From Arcuatula senhousia (Eukaryota; Mollusca; Bivalvia; Mytilida; Mytilidae): DNA of 64,000 nucleotides. Position numbers and translations under genes: made by a program. The DNA is taken from positions 21,868,103 to 21,932,102 of the forward strand of contig OZ020304.1 in the NCBI GenBank assembly GCA_963971305.1, in the 5' to 3' direction. The notes under the pieces are model-generated. The model was given only the letters and a program-made list of their open reading frames with translations. It had not been told where the DNA came from and searched no databases. This document shows, piece by piece, positions 13,801-24,571 of this stretch; the first letter of the stretch is position 1, and each line of letters begins with the position of its first letter.

Positions 13801-16350
13801 ACGGTCTTGACTCATGTTAAATGGACCACCATCAAAGTTTAATATTAAAAGAAAAGTTGAAACCAAGGTATAAAGATACAAAAGGATTAAAACAATGAAT
13901 TTGCAAACACACTCTAACAAAAAGATTTGAACACCTGACAATAGAACATCTTTTTATCGATATCTAGTATCAAAATATTTTACTTTGGTAATTTCCTTGT
14001 TTAAAATAATTAAGATACAAAAACAAAATATAAAGACATTTTCTTCAGTTTTCAACATTTATATGATTAAGTTTACAGAACTATATGAAATATGATATAC
14101 TAGGAACACATGCATGCATAGCTATTAAACAGATTCCCACGTGCGCTTCACATGGAGATATCTATATTATTTTAACATATTTCAAATCATACTTACTAAA
14201 AAATGTAAAACATATGCGAACTTGAGATTGTCTTAACTTAGCATTCACTAAATTCATCTGAGCACAAGGTTAGTTGCATTATATTCATTTTTTTCCAAAT
14301 CTTGTTATCTATAATTGACTGCATTAATTGTGCAACACTTTATTTAATTTTCCTTTCACCCAATTCATTAAATATTAAAATTCAATTTTTAGAGATCGCC
14401 ATATGGCAAACACGATAATATCCATAACAATGAATAAAAATGTCATATAAAGACTAATTTCTACAGTTTTCCTGTCATTATAACTTAGCGATTTGTCCAT
14501 TTCAATTAAAGCGATTTTTTCCTTTGATGTTTGACGAATGAATACATTTTCTTATTGTTGTTTTTCATTTCCCCCAACGTAATGTCTTTTTAATCTACCC
14601 GCACATGGCATTTGTTAGAGAATAACATGACTGGTTTTTCTGATATAAGAAAAACATGAATGACGCTAAAGATAACATCGAGCCAACATAATCCGTTTAA
14701 TTTCTTTTAAAGTATGTTTCGTCAAAAGAAATTATTTGCCAATGTTGATTTTGTTAGTTGATTACGATTTAATTTCAAATAAATAATCTATTTGTTCCAA
14801 TATCGTGAATGTAATTTGATGTTTAAAGTATTAAAAAAGAAAGAGCATATATATTTCTTTAATTGTAAGTATTTCTTCATTTCAATATTAATAATTTTAC
14901 TGATAAAATCACGTAGGCATTATTTTCCCTAAAAGTTCAATTATATAAATTCTACTTAAAAATACAGCTGGAAAAGTACACGAGTGAAATCATTCCACTT
15001 AGAACGGTCAAGAGTTTCATGCGCGAATCTAAATCTTTCGTGATGTTACCATATAACCGAAGAGTTCATTTAAATTTATAGTATCAAGTATTCACTAAGA
15101 TTTAAAACAAATTCGAACCAAAAAACAAACTTCACTAGTTACAGTCCTATGCACGATGCTTTTGAGCAACACGAGCAAAGGAGACCAGAATACGTTGAGT
15201 TCTGAAGGGAAAAGGGTTTCACCTATTAAAATCAGCTAAAATCCTTGACCTATGACTCAAAATATATATCTTCCACTTTTTGTAGTAGCAAATCCTAATA
15301 AATCCACTGTAAGTTAATAGAGACTTGCAAACAGCTGCGAATTTTCACTCTATATCAATGTTGTATTTTTCAGGGAGCAGTATATCCTCGTACAGCTCAA
15401 TGCGATCTGAGACTGAAGCAGAAAGTATCAGTTTGTCTGGAACTTCTGATACAGATTCAATCATGTTGAGCGACCCCTATCGGTTGACATTACATTGTCT
15501 CACAGACTCTCACGAGATCTATCCAATGATGGACATTTACCAGCCGGTTATTGATTGGATAGATCAAGATCTTCACGTGGTCAAAGTGGCAGAGATGACG
15601 GAAACAAATGGAAATTCGGAAAATTCGATTGACGCTTTTACCTCACACATTCCTAGCATTTCAATTATGGTATTCTTAAGGGAGGAAGGAATGCTAGGTT
15701 GTGAGCGAATACAGGGTGCAAAAAGACATTTTGAAAAGTCGCCTTGGAAATTTCATCACTCGGAACACGTGTCGCGCGGCAGGGTTAACCCCTATCCATA
15801 CAATAGTCAAGACTTTTATTACACATCAGAAGATCTACCTCTTTGGGCGGTGAGACAAGTGCATTATGGGAAAGAGCATATACGAATGGTCGTGTTCACA
15901 AGTGACGAAAACTGGAATGACATGGTGCGATTTTATAAACTAATAATTGGCACAGAACCAGAGCTACATCGGAACGACTTTTGTCTTTTCACAGTGCACA
16001 CTCATATTCATTATGACATTCAGTTTGCCCTGAAAAAGTTAGGTAATGAAACCAAACCAAGACCACCAACTTGTGTTAAATTACAGTTCCGAGTACCGGA
16101 AGTTGGACATATTGTTCCGTTATTTCCGAACGTTTGTAAGCCTCTTTCTGATACTCGATGGGAAACATGTGATCATGATGGAAACACAATAATTCTAGAA
16201 GTGACCGGATGTCCGACCCCCGTGCTAGAAAAGACAATAGACATCAACAGAAAAGCTTCAGACAGATCTAACCAATCACGAAAATCCTCAACTTCGGACC
16301 GATCTGATACCTCAGATAAAACAGTTCATTTATCCAGTTTCTATGTATGA
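10790..16350 (+). CDS. FAM124-family protein (three-exon gene)
   Basis: Joined exons 10790-10839, 13219-13268 and 15374-16350 give 358 residues. The start ATG is directly preceded by an in-frame TAA, and both introns are GT-AG with phases that match exactly (2, then 1). Residues 1-60 are Ser/Thr-rich and low in complexity. Residues 67-310 match the FAM124 domain of vertebrate FAM124A/B: PWKFHH at 157-162, SQDF, then PLWAVRQVHYGKE (to about 201), FYKLIIG 220-226, an RWETCDHDGN block near 296-304. The Ser/Asp/Lys-rich tail ends in SSFYV. The biochemical role of the family is not established. The protein is shorter than the vertebrate members as I recall them, mainly in the tail. Family assignment is firm. 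The first two exons rest on splice-phase agreement and need transcript support. Confidence 0.9.
13219..13268 (+). CDS. FAM124 gene coding exon 2
   Basis: A 50-base exon after a long T-rich tract ending TATTTCAG, followed by the donor GTAAGT. It encodes a Ser-rich stretch (SRRGSLSTSASNSSND). Phase 2 in and phase 1 out join perfectly to the exons on either side, which is the main support for it. Confidence 0.8.
15374..16350 (+). CDS. FAM124 gene coding exon 3 (FAM124 domain and tail)
   Basis: Encodes residues 35-358 and the TGA stop. The open frame runs further upstream to an ATG at 15325, but TGTATTTTTCAG at 15362-15373 is a strong acceptor and the phase matches exon 2, so that ATG is not the start. 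The whole FAM124 domain is in this one exon. Confidence 0.92.
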
Positions 16351-16940
16351 TATTCATAGGGTAGCTCACTATTGCCACGTTAATGCCAGTACGTTTCTCA
16401 CCTTTGAGAATCAAATTAAGTAAATGCACTCCAAGTATAATATAAATCAAATAATTGTATAATCATATCGACAAATAGTTATAAAATGAAGACAAACAAC
16501 ATGCATTTATAACACTACATTCATGCGTCTCATAATTACATTTCACAAATTGTCTGATTTTGCAACATCATGCCATCTTTATTAGAACGACCTTGAGCGT
16601 GAATCTGAAAACAATGAGTCTTCATTTAATTCAAATCATTATGGTCTCAAATTTAGATACAATTTAATAGATAACAAAACAATTTCTTTTAAAACTCGCG
16701 TAACCAATATTTTAAAAAAGTTTATTACCCATACTTTAAGACATTTTTTGCTTTTATGGAAATAAATCATAGTTTAAACAATTTGAACATTGCCAAACAC
16801 AAATATTTAATAACAAAACATATTACCATCACAAATTTCAAGTGCTACATATTGAAGTATTATATATTTCTACAGTATATTTATTGTCTATGTGTAATTT
16901 TATATTTATTGAAATAAACAAATGAATATTATATATTTTA
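16351..16940 (+). other. FAM124 gene 3' untranslated region
   Basis: A+T-rich tail following the stop codon. The first good polyadenylation signal is AATAAA at 16913-16918, followed by T-rich sequence. The cleavage site near 16935 is approximate. Confidence 0.6.
16913..16918 (+). terminator. Poly(A) signal of FAM124 gene
   Basis: AATAAA hexamer about 560 bases after the stop codon, with T/GT-rich sequence downstream. Confidence 0.55.
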
Positions 16941-17040
16941 TAGTTACTTTTTATTGTAGTTTGATCGTCTTTTAAAAAAAAATTAAACAAAACAAAACAC
17001 ACGCCAAACAGATTTATGGTATAGAAGTTACTGAAATAAC

Positions 17041-18600
17041 ATGTTCCGCTTCATAAATTTCAAAGAATCGAACAAAATCTCATTAGTGAAGCAAGAGGTA
17101 CCAATTGCGCAGTCAAAGTCAGAAGTTCGAAAAAGCAAAGACAATAATACAATAGAACATGGTGAAATAAGTGTACGCGACACAACTTACAATATAAACA
17201 GCAATTTAAGAAATCCGCAATGGAAAACAGTCAGCAGCCTTCAATGTAATCAGCGTTTGCTATTCGTTGTTTTGCAATAGCTCGTATATTACAAATATAA
17301 TGCGTTTAATTCAAAGGCAATCCTATATAGTCAAAGAAAGTCTCCCTTCCTAACAAGCTATTAACAAATAACAAGAAATAGACGATAAAGAGATTTGGAA
17401 TAAGTGTACGCGACACAACCAACATAAAGAATCGGCAATTTAAACAAGAGGCTCCCACGAGCCTGAATCGCTCACATGGCTTCAATGACTTAATGTAACA
17501 ATACGATAAAAGTTCAATTATACAAGAGAGAACCCGAGACAAAAGCACTACACGAGAACAACGAGACGAAGAGGAACTCTCTTGAGAACACTCGCAGTTA
17601 CTGACAGCTAGCTAGGAAGCATTTATCGACTGATGTAAAAAATCAAACGATTCTTAATCACTTTCCATCAATTAATTACTAGTATTAAGTGTTATATTCC
17701 AAAGACAACAAAACAATTCAAAGTAACACACAATATAATAACACAAACATAAAGCACTTCAATCAGCAACGCCAACTCACGACAGAACGACAGTGACCTA
17801 ATTATATAGGGTGGTCCGGATGGACATAAGGAGATACTGTTGTTGCAACACCACATTCATTGCTTTGTCAACGTTCAACAGGTTTGGTCAAATTTGGTAA
17901 AGGATTACAAATCTATTACAAATCCACGATTATATATTTCATCAGAAGAATTGAAAGAATCAGAGGTGTACCAATAGGGCAATCAAATGTCGTAAATCCA
18001 AAAGGATATAGACAAAATTGGTAGACATGAAATCATGGCAAAACTAATCGAATTGCAAACAAACAAAACAACACATATTACAGCTATACCGCAATCAGAA
18101 TCGTGAAGTCAAATCGAAACGAAGGTGAACTCTGGAAGAGAAAGCAGTTCCTACTTGCTATAGAATGCGAGCTACGTTGCAAACAATCGATTTACGGTGG
18201 GTCAAATCCGGTAAAAGACGACAATACTCAATTTCGATGTCAAATCAACATCTGTGCTCATCTGCATGAGAGAAGCAAAAGTGTAAATGGGCAATCAAAG
18301 GTCGAAAACCTTAAAGGACAAGAACAAAATTGGTAGACATAAAATCTACATCACAACAGCACATAAAACACAAACAAAAACACATATTACAGCCAAACAG
18401 CAATCAGCAACGTAACCTCAGTGCTACGGAATAGCAAGCAGCAGGAACCTGTCAGTTTGCCTACAATCGATTTACTACATCATTTAGTGTGTATCAGATA
18501 CGGTAAAAGACAGCAATACTGAACTTTTATGTCAAACCAACATCTGTACTCATCTGAAAGATGGAAATCAAACACATATCTTCAGTCTGTAAATTTGACA
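17041..18600 (+). repeat. Decayed dispersed repeat complex
   Basis: Several blocks recur inverted at 43430-44340: the CGCGACACAAC block, an AGAGAACC..GAGACAAAAGC block, a TACTGACAGCTAGC block, and a GAAAGCAGTTCCTACTTGC block followed by CAACATCTGTGCTCATCTG. The last blocks are present twice here (about 18100-18330 and 18400-18560). Short open frames cross them but none resembles a known transposon protein. It looks like an old, rearranged interspersed repeat of at least 1 kb. I cannot assign a class. Confidence 0.6.
17443..17491 (+). mobile_element. Orphan left end of hairpin-ended element
   Basis: AACAAGAGGCTCCCACGAG followed by a GAATCGCTCACATGG block matches the left end of the element at 61384-61957. 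No matching right-end hairpin follows, so only the left end survives or was captured. Confidence 0.5.
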
Positions 18601-18704
18601 GCGTAATGTAACGTTGTGTTAGCAACTTGCCTGTTAGACGTGATGCTCTAAGGGAATCACATAATTCCCCATAAGCCCTGACATAATTATGTTAACCCGA
18701 CGGT

Positions 18705-18905
18705 TAGACTTGCTACAAGTCCCTCTGTATTATTTGTTCTATCCTTAATTAACCTCTACTGATAACACATTCTTACTGCTGCAGACAGAGGCCTTTCTCC
18801 CGCAGCAATCAGTAAATTAGTACCTATTAGAACAATTATCTTTGATTGAGAAATAATAAAAAAATATATATTTTTAAAAAAAGAAAGGGACTTGTAGCAA
18901 GTCTA
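18705..18905. mobile_element. 201 bp MITE with 9 bp target duplication
   Basis: Inverted ends TAGACTTGCTACAAGTCCCT (left) and its complement (right), flanked on both sides by CCCGACGGT (18696-18704 and 18906-18914). It is too short to encode anything. A 9 bp duplication is typical of Mutator-like elements. The duplication is exact, so the insertion is fairly recent. Confidence 0.8.
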
Positions 18906-18914
18906 CCCGACGGT

Positions 18915-20128
18915 ATGTTTAATATTACACGAAAAAGAGGAGTTTGACGATTGGAACGTTGGAGCTATCACTTTTGTCATAGAGTTTTGTATAGTCTTCT
19001 CGAAATGTAATCCTAAAATAAAGCTGACCTCGTAGAATATGTAGTGTCCTTTATCTAAAGTTAATTGATATATGAGATGTAAATAGTGCATAGTTGTAAA
19101 ACTCATATATCTGAATATATATATAATTAAGTCCGCTTCATATGAAGAAACAAATCGGCAGTCATACCCATCGTATCAACTGTGCCAAGCGGCGTTAATC
19201 ATGTACGTGGAATTGAAGACAAAAATGTATTATGTGGAGAAACCAAATGTTTTAATGCTATAAGATAAAAACTGGAATGGTGGTCTTCTATGGAAGACGT
19301 ATGTCGCATACGTAAAGATATTCGGTAAACAGGAAGTACATGAATTACGGGTATTAAATCACTTTACACGTGACCATATATAGTACTATAGAAAGAAGCT
19401 ACATGCCAAATATCAAGAAGCTGTGACATGTAGATAGTTGCCCGGAAAATGCGACGATTTTTTTTACACTGCAGGGTGTCAAAGTAGCCCTATATGTTGC
19501 TTTGCAACACGTTGCAAGCGACATAATGACATATAATGGAGAATTTCCATCTGTTCTTTTGATTTTATTTAGGATCAACATATGACCTTAAATCCCTTAT
19601 TTATCTGCTACGGGTATGCTTTTTCCTAGCTTTTCGGACTTTCTTTTTTTGGATGCACTCTCTGTACTCCTTTGCCTTTTCGCTACACCTCTATCCACGA
19701 CCCATCAGAGGCACTCTGGACTACCCACGTGATAGATTGAAATTTCCACACACTATAAAAATATGAATAGCAGGGAACACTAAAACCAAAATATGCAGAG
19801 GTGGAACCTAATCTAAAACCAACCAATGAAACCTAAAAAGTTTTGACAGTTTTGAAATTTACATGGAAAATTTCATAGCCGTGACGTGTTCTTCATAGCA
19901 AAGAGATGATGACTCCCGGGAAGTGCATGATGAAAAATAAAGTAACGGATTGTCAAAGAAAGATAACTCAATATCCACAAAATTCTTCGACTCCAATTTG
20001 TGCCAACACCCCCTTTTTATTGCTTTTTTTTATGAAAACAAACACATATGTATAACTCCAAATCAGGATAAATACCATAGGGGTATTGGAAGTCTATAAG
20101 CCCAATGCTACAACAATAGTTAACACTA
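18915..20128. other. Intergenic, nothing identified
   Basis: A+T-rich sequence without a supported gene or repeat boundary. Confidence 0.4.
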
Positions 20129-21349
20129 TGTCTCGCCCGCTGGCACCATTGGAATACCTTATTATTTGATTATTCATTCATAAATTCTCGACACTTTTCT
20201 GTGGAACAACCAAAATGATTCTAGATATCATAGTCATTTAAAAACAGACTTACAATAAAAGACTGAAAAAAAAATCAGTCATTAGTGTAGAAATGAGGTC
20301 AATGTCAGATGACATTGTGAAAGACCCCAAAACCCCAATTTAATTCATCGATATCCTAAAGATCCTATAGAGATTCATTCCACAAAAGTCTTACAAAGAT
20401 GTTTACAGCCTGAAAAAAGACCCAAGTTCACAAAGTCACTGAAGCGTAAAAATGGGGTCAAGGTCACAAGCCATGGTTAGCGATGTGTAGACCATTACAT
20501 GAACTGCCTGTATACCAAATATCAGATGCCTAGCTATTATACTTTTCAAGAAATTCATTTTCCACAAAAGTCTTACAAAGATGTTTTCGACCTGAAAAAA
20601 GACATAAGTTCACAGGGTCACTTGAGCATGAAAATGGGGTCAGGGTCACACAGCATGGTGACAGTGGCGGAGTCCATAACCTTAACTGTCTGTTTACAAA
20701 ATATCAGATGCCTAGCTATTATACTTTTCAAGGAATTCATTTTCCACAATAGTCTTACAAAGAAGTTTTCAACCTGAAAAAAGACCTAAGTTCAAAGAGT
20801 CACTGGAGCGTGCAAATGGGATCAGGGTAAGATGGCATGGTGACAGTTGCGTAGACCACCATAACCTGAACTATCTGTATACCAAATATCAGATGCCTAG
20901 TTATTATTCTTTTCAAGAAATTCATTTTCATTTTCCACAAAAGATTTACAAAGAAGTTTTCGACCTGAAAAAATAGTCCCTGGAGTGTGAAAATGGAACC
21001 AAGGTCACACGGCATGGTGACAGTTTAGTAGACCAAATATCAGATGCCTAGCTATTATATTTTTCAAGAAATTCATTTTCCACAAAAGTCTTAAAAAGAA
21101 GTTTTTGGTCTGAAAAAAGACCTAAGTTCACTGTCACTGAAGCGTGCAAATGGGATCAGGGTAAGATGGCATGGTGACAGTTGCATAGACCACCATAACC
21201 TGAACTATCTGTATACCAAATATGAGATGCCTAGCTATTATACTTTTCAAGTAATTCATTTTCCATAAAAGTCTTACCAAAAAGTTTACAATGCGGCTGC
21301 CGTTGCCGCCGCTGCCAGAAAGTAATATCTATTAGTAGCAGGCGAGACA
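20129..21349 (+). mobile_element. Hairpin-ended tandem-repeat element, 182 bp family, copy A
   Basis: The left end is TGTCTCGCCCGCTGGCACC and the right end GCAGGCGAGACA, so the ends are inverted complements. The interior is a tandem array with a 182 bp period, marked by CCTGAAAAAAGACCTAAG and ATCAGATGCCTAGCTATTAT, partly degraded and with an internal deletion near 20970-21010. A GCC-rich run (about 21294-21316) sits just inside the right end. Open frames across the array are repeat translations and not genes. Confidence 0.8.
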
Positions 21350-21659
21350 AAAATCTCCACATTTTCATTACAATAAAGTGCAATCATGAACAAAGACTCA
21401 TAAAAAATCAATTGTATTTATTCATATGTGTGTTAAGCTTTAAATATGGGAATCGAAACATATTTTTATCATGAAAGATTTCAGTGACCAGAAAGGCATA
21501 TTCATAACTTACAAGAATCAAGAGCTATTTCATACTCACTTGTCTCAGTAATTTATGCATGTAAAACTTAATAATTAGTGACAAAAAACAATCTGATTCT
21601 TTTCCCACTTGATCAGTCAATACCATACTTAAATAAAAAGCTACGCCGAGCGCAGCATG

Positions 21660-22523
21660 ATACGACCGCAACAAGTTGAACCCTGTACATTGGAGGCCCA
21701 ATATGGATAGTCTATTGCTTTGGTCACATGCAGCCCATGGTGGACTTATAAAGCTTTTTTACACATGCAACCTATGGTGGACTTTAAAATGCATATTTGA
21801 CACATATATATTTACAATGACATTTAATAGAAAAAAAATATTTCTATATTCATTGACATTTTTGACACGATTTAGCCCCTTTTGGCTCTTTTTAAAAAAA
21901 AGGTTAGGACCACAAATGGCATTAAAAATTTTTCTTCAGTGTATATAATCATCATATTTTAACTTCATAACAATTGGCTGGCCCACTACAGCTAAATTTC
22001 TTGTGTAAAACTATTTGCCTTGACCAACTTATAAAAATGGCGGTTTTTGGCCCTTCGACCCCTTATATCTCAAAAACAGTAAGAGATATTTCAAATCTGA
22101 TTGAAAAATGCAGGCAGGGATTTTCACAAGGATTCCAATGAAAAAAAGATTTTGAAAATCGGACCACAAATAAAAAAGTTGATTTTTTGGGTGTGGCCCG
22201 TCTTTGGCCCCCTGTAGCAATGTAACGGTTCATTATACATCAAAACCATTTAGACATTTTGTTGACAGAATTTAATAAGGAATTCAATGAAAAAAGAATT
22301 TTCAAAATCAAATGAATAATAAACATTCTACAACAGTTTTGTCAATACACCTGTATTAGCCCCTTTTGGCCCTTTTTTCTGAAACGGTAGGGGCCACCAA
22401 CCCCAAATACAATAGGAACCTTCCTCTAGTGGTTACAAACATCATATGAAAATTTCATAACAATTGGTCAATATTTACTCAAGTTATCGCACGGAAACCA
22501 AATGTCCCCAGACGACGACGACA

Positions 22524-22561
<38 letters not shown>

Positions 22562-22604
22562 AGCATCATACCATTATACGTCCGCAAATTTTTTGCGGTC
22601 GTAT
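21660..22604 (+). mobile_element. Hairpin-ended element, ATACGACCGCAA family
   Basis: The left end ATACGACCGCAA is complementary to the 3' arm of a right-end hairpin (TACGTCCGCAAA then TTTGCGGTCGTA at about 22577-22603). A (GAC)n run lies at 22511-22561 just before the hairpin. The interior has two unequal copies of a block with GGCCCTT and CATAACAATTGG motifs. No coding capacity. The plan matches that of copies A and B although the sequence is unrelated. Confidence 0.75.
22511..22561. repeat. (GAC)n microsatellite
   Basis: About seventeen GAC triplets with a few AAC variants, located immediately inside the hairpin end of the surrounding element. Confidence 0.9.
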
Positions 22605-22849
22605 AAAAACTAAATGCTAATAAAAATTTAAAAAGCAGTCAATTATTTATTTAAATTATGTAGAGAGTTACAAACTGGTTTCTTAGGTATTAATGAATGA
22701 CAAATGATACATGTAAATCAAAAAATATATATTTTTAAAGTTTTCTAAAATGAGAAATGAATACTTCAAAACAATATAAATTCCCCAGTACAAACAAAGA
22801 AATTTACAAACTTGTAGAATGTCAAATTATTTTGGGTTTCACTGAAGTT

Positions 22850-23074
22850 CAACAATGGTCATATCATAACTAGAATACTGACAGTGGTTAGGCAGTGGTT
22901 CAGCAAAAAATCTAAGTTTTTTTTCTCAAAAATATTCAACAGATTTTCATGAAATTGTAATATGCCATTTCTCATAGAGAACTTAATCACTGTGTAAAAT
23001 TTAAAATCTGTATTCTTTACACATGTTACAGTCTTTTAGTTTAAACATTCACACAAGTGTGGCCACTAAAAGTA
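22850..23074 (+). mobile_element. Left part of an older repeat interrupted by copy B
   Basis: Contains AAAAATATTCAACAGATTTT, ATGAAATT and TTTAGTTTAAACATTCACA, which match the repeat unit of the element at 31194-32470. The matching right-end sequence (TTGTTGACAG, ACAGACAAAGG, AAAACTACAGGGC) resumes at 24403-24450 after copy B. So copy B inserted into an existing member of that family. Confidence 0.6.
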
Positions 23075-24399
23075 TGTCTCGCCTGCCGGCACCATCGCTA
23101 AAATCAACTACCTAAGCTTTCATTTCTTGATATAAACACAAAAAGTGTCAATATACCTAATAACAGATGCCTAGTTATTATACTATTCAAGCAATCCATT
23201 GTCCACACAAGTATTACAAAAAGTTTTCTGTCTGAAAAAAGACCTAAGTTCACAGAGTCACTGGAGCGTAAAAATGGGGTCATGGTCACATGGCATGGTG
23301 ACAGTTGCGTTGTCCATAACTGCAACTGTCTGTTTACCCAATATCAGATGCCTAGCTATTATACTTTTCAAGCAATTCATCTTCCATAAAAGTCTTACAA
23401 TAAGTTTTTCGGCCTGAAAAACACCTAAGTTCACAGAGTCACTGGAGCGTAAAAATGGGGTCAGGGTCACAAGGCATGGTGACAGTTGCATGGACCATAA
23501 CCTAAACTGTCTGTATACTAAATATCAGATGCCTAGCTATTATACTTTTTAAGCAATTCATCGTCCACAAAAGTCTTACAAAAAAGTTTACAGCCTGAAA
23601 AAAGACCTAAGTTCACAGAGTCACTGGAGTGTGAAAATGGGGTCAGGGTCAAACGGCATGGTGACAGTTGCATGGACCATAACCTAAACTGTCTGTATAC
23701 TAAATATCAGATGCCTAGCTATTATACTTTTCAAGCAATTCATCGTCCACAAAAGTCTTACAAAAAAGTTTACAGCCTGAAAAAAGACCTAAGTTCACAG
23801 AGTCACTGGAGCGTGAAAATGGGGTCAGGGTCAAACGGCATGGGGACAGTTGCGTAGACCATAACCTGAACTGTCTGTATTCGAAATATCAGATGCATAG
23901 CTATTATACTTTTTAAGCAATTCATCGTCCACAAAAGTCTTACAAAAAAGTTTACGGCCTGAAAAAAGACCTAAGTTCACAGAGTCACTGGAGCGTGAAA
24001 ATGGGGTCAGGGTCAAAAGGCATGGTGACAGTTGCGTAGACCATAACCTGAACTGTCTGTATACCAAATATCAGATGCCTAGCTATCATACTTTTCAAGC
24101 AATTCATCGTCCACAAAAGTCTTACAAAAAAGTTTACAGCCTGAAAAAAGACCTAAGTTCACAGAGTCACTGGAGCGTGAAAATGGGGTCAGGGTCAAAC
24201 GGCATGGTGACAGTTGCGTAGACCATAACCTGAACTGTCTGTATACCAAATATCAGATGCCTAGCTATTATACTTTTCAAGCAATTCATTGTCCACAAAA
24301 GTCTTACAAAAAAGTTTACGCCGCCGCCGTCGCCGCCGCCGTCGCCGGAAAGTAATACCTATGTCTCGCCTTCCGCGACTATTCGTCGCAGGCGAGACA
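23075..24399 (+). mobile_element. Hairpin-ended tandem-repeat element, 182 bp family, copy B
   Basis: The left end is TGTCTCGCCTGCCGGCACC. The right end is a hairpin, TGTCTCGCC (24363-24371) facing GCAGGCGAGACA (24388-24399). Inside are about six tandem units. The GCCTGAAAAAAGACC mark recurs at 23593, 23775, 23957 and 24139, a spacing of exactly 182 bases. A (GCCGCCGTC)n run lies at 24321-24350 before the hairpin. The units are very similar, so the array is younger or better homogenised than copy A. Confidence 0.85.
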
Positions 24400-24571
24400 A
24401 AAAATTGTTGACAGATAGACAGACAAAGGGAAAACTACAGGGCTTCAAAATCATCTGAGTAAAGATAACTATACTTTCGATCCAAACCTTTTTCAAAAAG
24501 CTCTAAAATGTACTTGTTACTATACTTCAAATGTGTATCTGTCTTATTGTGCATTAATCATAGGCGTGATC

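Noticed and set aside
15325..15373. ATG at 15325 as start of the FAM124 protein
   Set aside because: The 17 codons before 15374 lie in an intron: a strong acceptor ends at 15373 and the phase matches the exon at 13219-13268.
20499..24067. Set of 60-90 codon frames with CLPNIRCLAI- and TPFLRSSDS-like sequence
   Set aside because: They are both-strand translations of the 182 bp tandem repeat.
23075..24399. CRISPR-like array
   Set aside because: The units are directly adjacent with no unique spacers, have a 182 bp period, and sit in a eukaryotic transposable element.
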